Notes under the pieces: generated by a model | Database searches by the model: none | What the model was told of the DNA's origin: nothing | The model's input: the letters and a program-made list of their open reading frames with translations, nothing else | Made by a program: the position numbers and the translations under genes | Shown here: positions 5,541 to 5,578 of the stretch, one piece after another | Layout of the letters: the number at the start of each line of letters is the position of its first letter | Numbering within the stretch: the stretch's first letter is position 1 | Assembly: GCA_016195115.1 (NCBI GenBank) | Contig: JACQAI010000389.1 | Location: 1-5,578 of the forward strand | DNA length: 5,578 bases | From: Pseudomonadota bacterium | Lineage (GTDB): Bacteria; Pseudomonadota; Alphaproteobacteria; Elsterales; Elsteraceae | Reading direction: 5' to 3'

Positions 5541-5568
5541 CTTTGTGCCTTCGTGTCTTTGTGGCCAA
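5541..5568. repeat. Right arm of the 28-bp inverted repeat, upstream of the substrate-binding protein gene
   Basis: The arm reads CTTTGTGCCTTCGTGTC, then TTTGTGGCCAA, and pairs with 5447-5474 (26 of 28). The 66-bp spacer (5475-5540) holds the start codon (5485-5483) and GGGAG site (5494-5498) of the gene, plus a small GC-rich palindrome near 5517-5531. If transcription starts to the right of 5568, the leader could fold into a long stem with the initiation region in its loop. Confidence 0.85.
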
Positions 5569-5578
5569 CTTCCTTTAC

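Noticed and set aside
1..5578. CRISPR array, tRNA, rRNA, transposase or phage genes
   Set aside because: I see no regularly spaced direct repeats, no cloverleaf-like or rRNA-like segments and no recombinase motifs; the repeats present are inverted pairs.

Overview
The window is GC-rich, densely coded and clearly bacterial. Strong codon bias toward G/C third positions, AGGAGG-type ribosome binding sites, and GC-rich palindromic intergenic repeats suggest a proteobacterium, most likely an alphaproteobacterium of the soil/rhizosphere type. This placement is inference from style and gene content; no marker gene is present. No rRNA, tRNA, CRISPR array, transposase or integrase is visible.

Layout. 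Left, minus strand: the N-terminal 30 codons of a Gfo/Idh-like oxidoreductase (1-91, cut by the window edge) lie downstream of a small cupin related to thiol dioxygenases (123-680). A 105-bp divergent intergenic region (681-785) separates these from a plus-strand pair: an SDR dehydrogenase (786-1610) and, 3 bp later, a carboxymuconolactone-decarboxylase-fold protein (1614-2162). A GC-rich hairpin (2168-2197) separates that pair from a convergent minus-strand series. Read in the direction of transcription, that series is a periplasmic substrate-binding protein (5485-4367), a paired palindromic repeat element (4369-4258), a second SDR (4242-3481), a YCII-family protein (3470-3156) and a GhrA-like 2-hydroxyacid dehydrogenase (3147-2212). 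The last three are separated by only 10 and 8 bp and look translationally linked.

How the genes may work together. The set (a solute-binding protein for uptake, two SDRs and a 2-hydroxyacid dehydrogenase for NAD(P)-linked oxidation or reduction, a cupin with a three-histidine site, a CMD-fold protein and a YCII protein) looks like a small-molecule uptake and catabolism locus for an organic acid or aromatic/alicyclic compound. The substrate cannot be read from the sequence. No transporter permease or ATPase and no regulator is in the window.

The least ordinary DNA is non-coding. Two inverted repeat pairs frame the substrate-binding protein gene. One supplies its stop codon and fills the gap to the next gene. 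The other has one arm upstream of the gene and one arm inside the coding sequence for the signal peptide, so the ribosome binding site and start codon lie in the loop between the arms. I see no convincing wholly new system; the enzymes belong to recognisable families in an assembly whose substrate is unknown.
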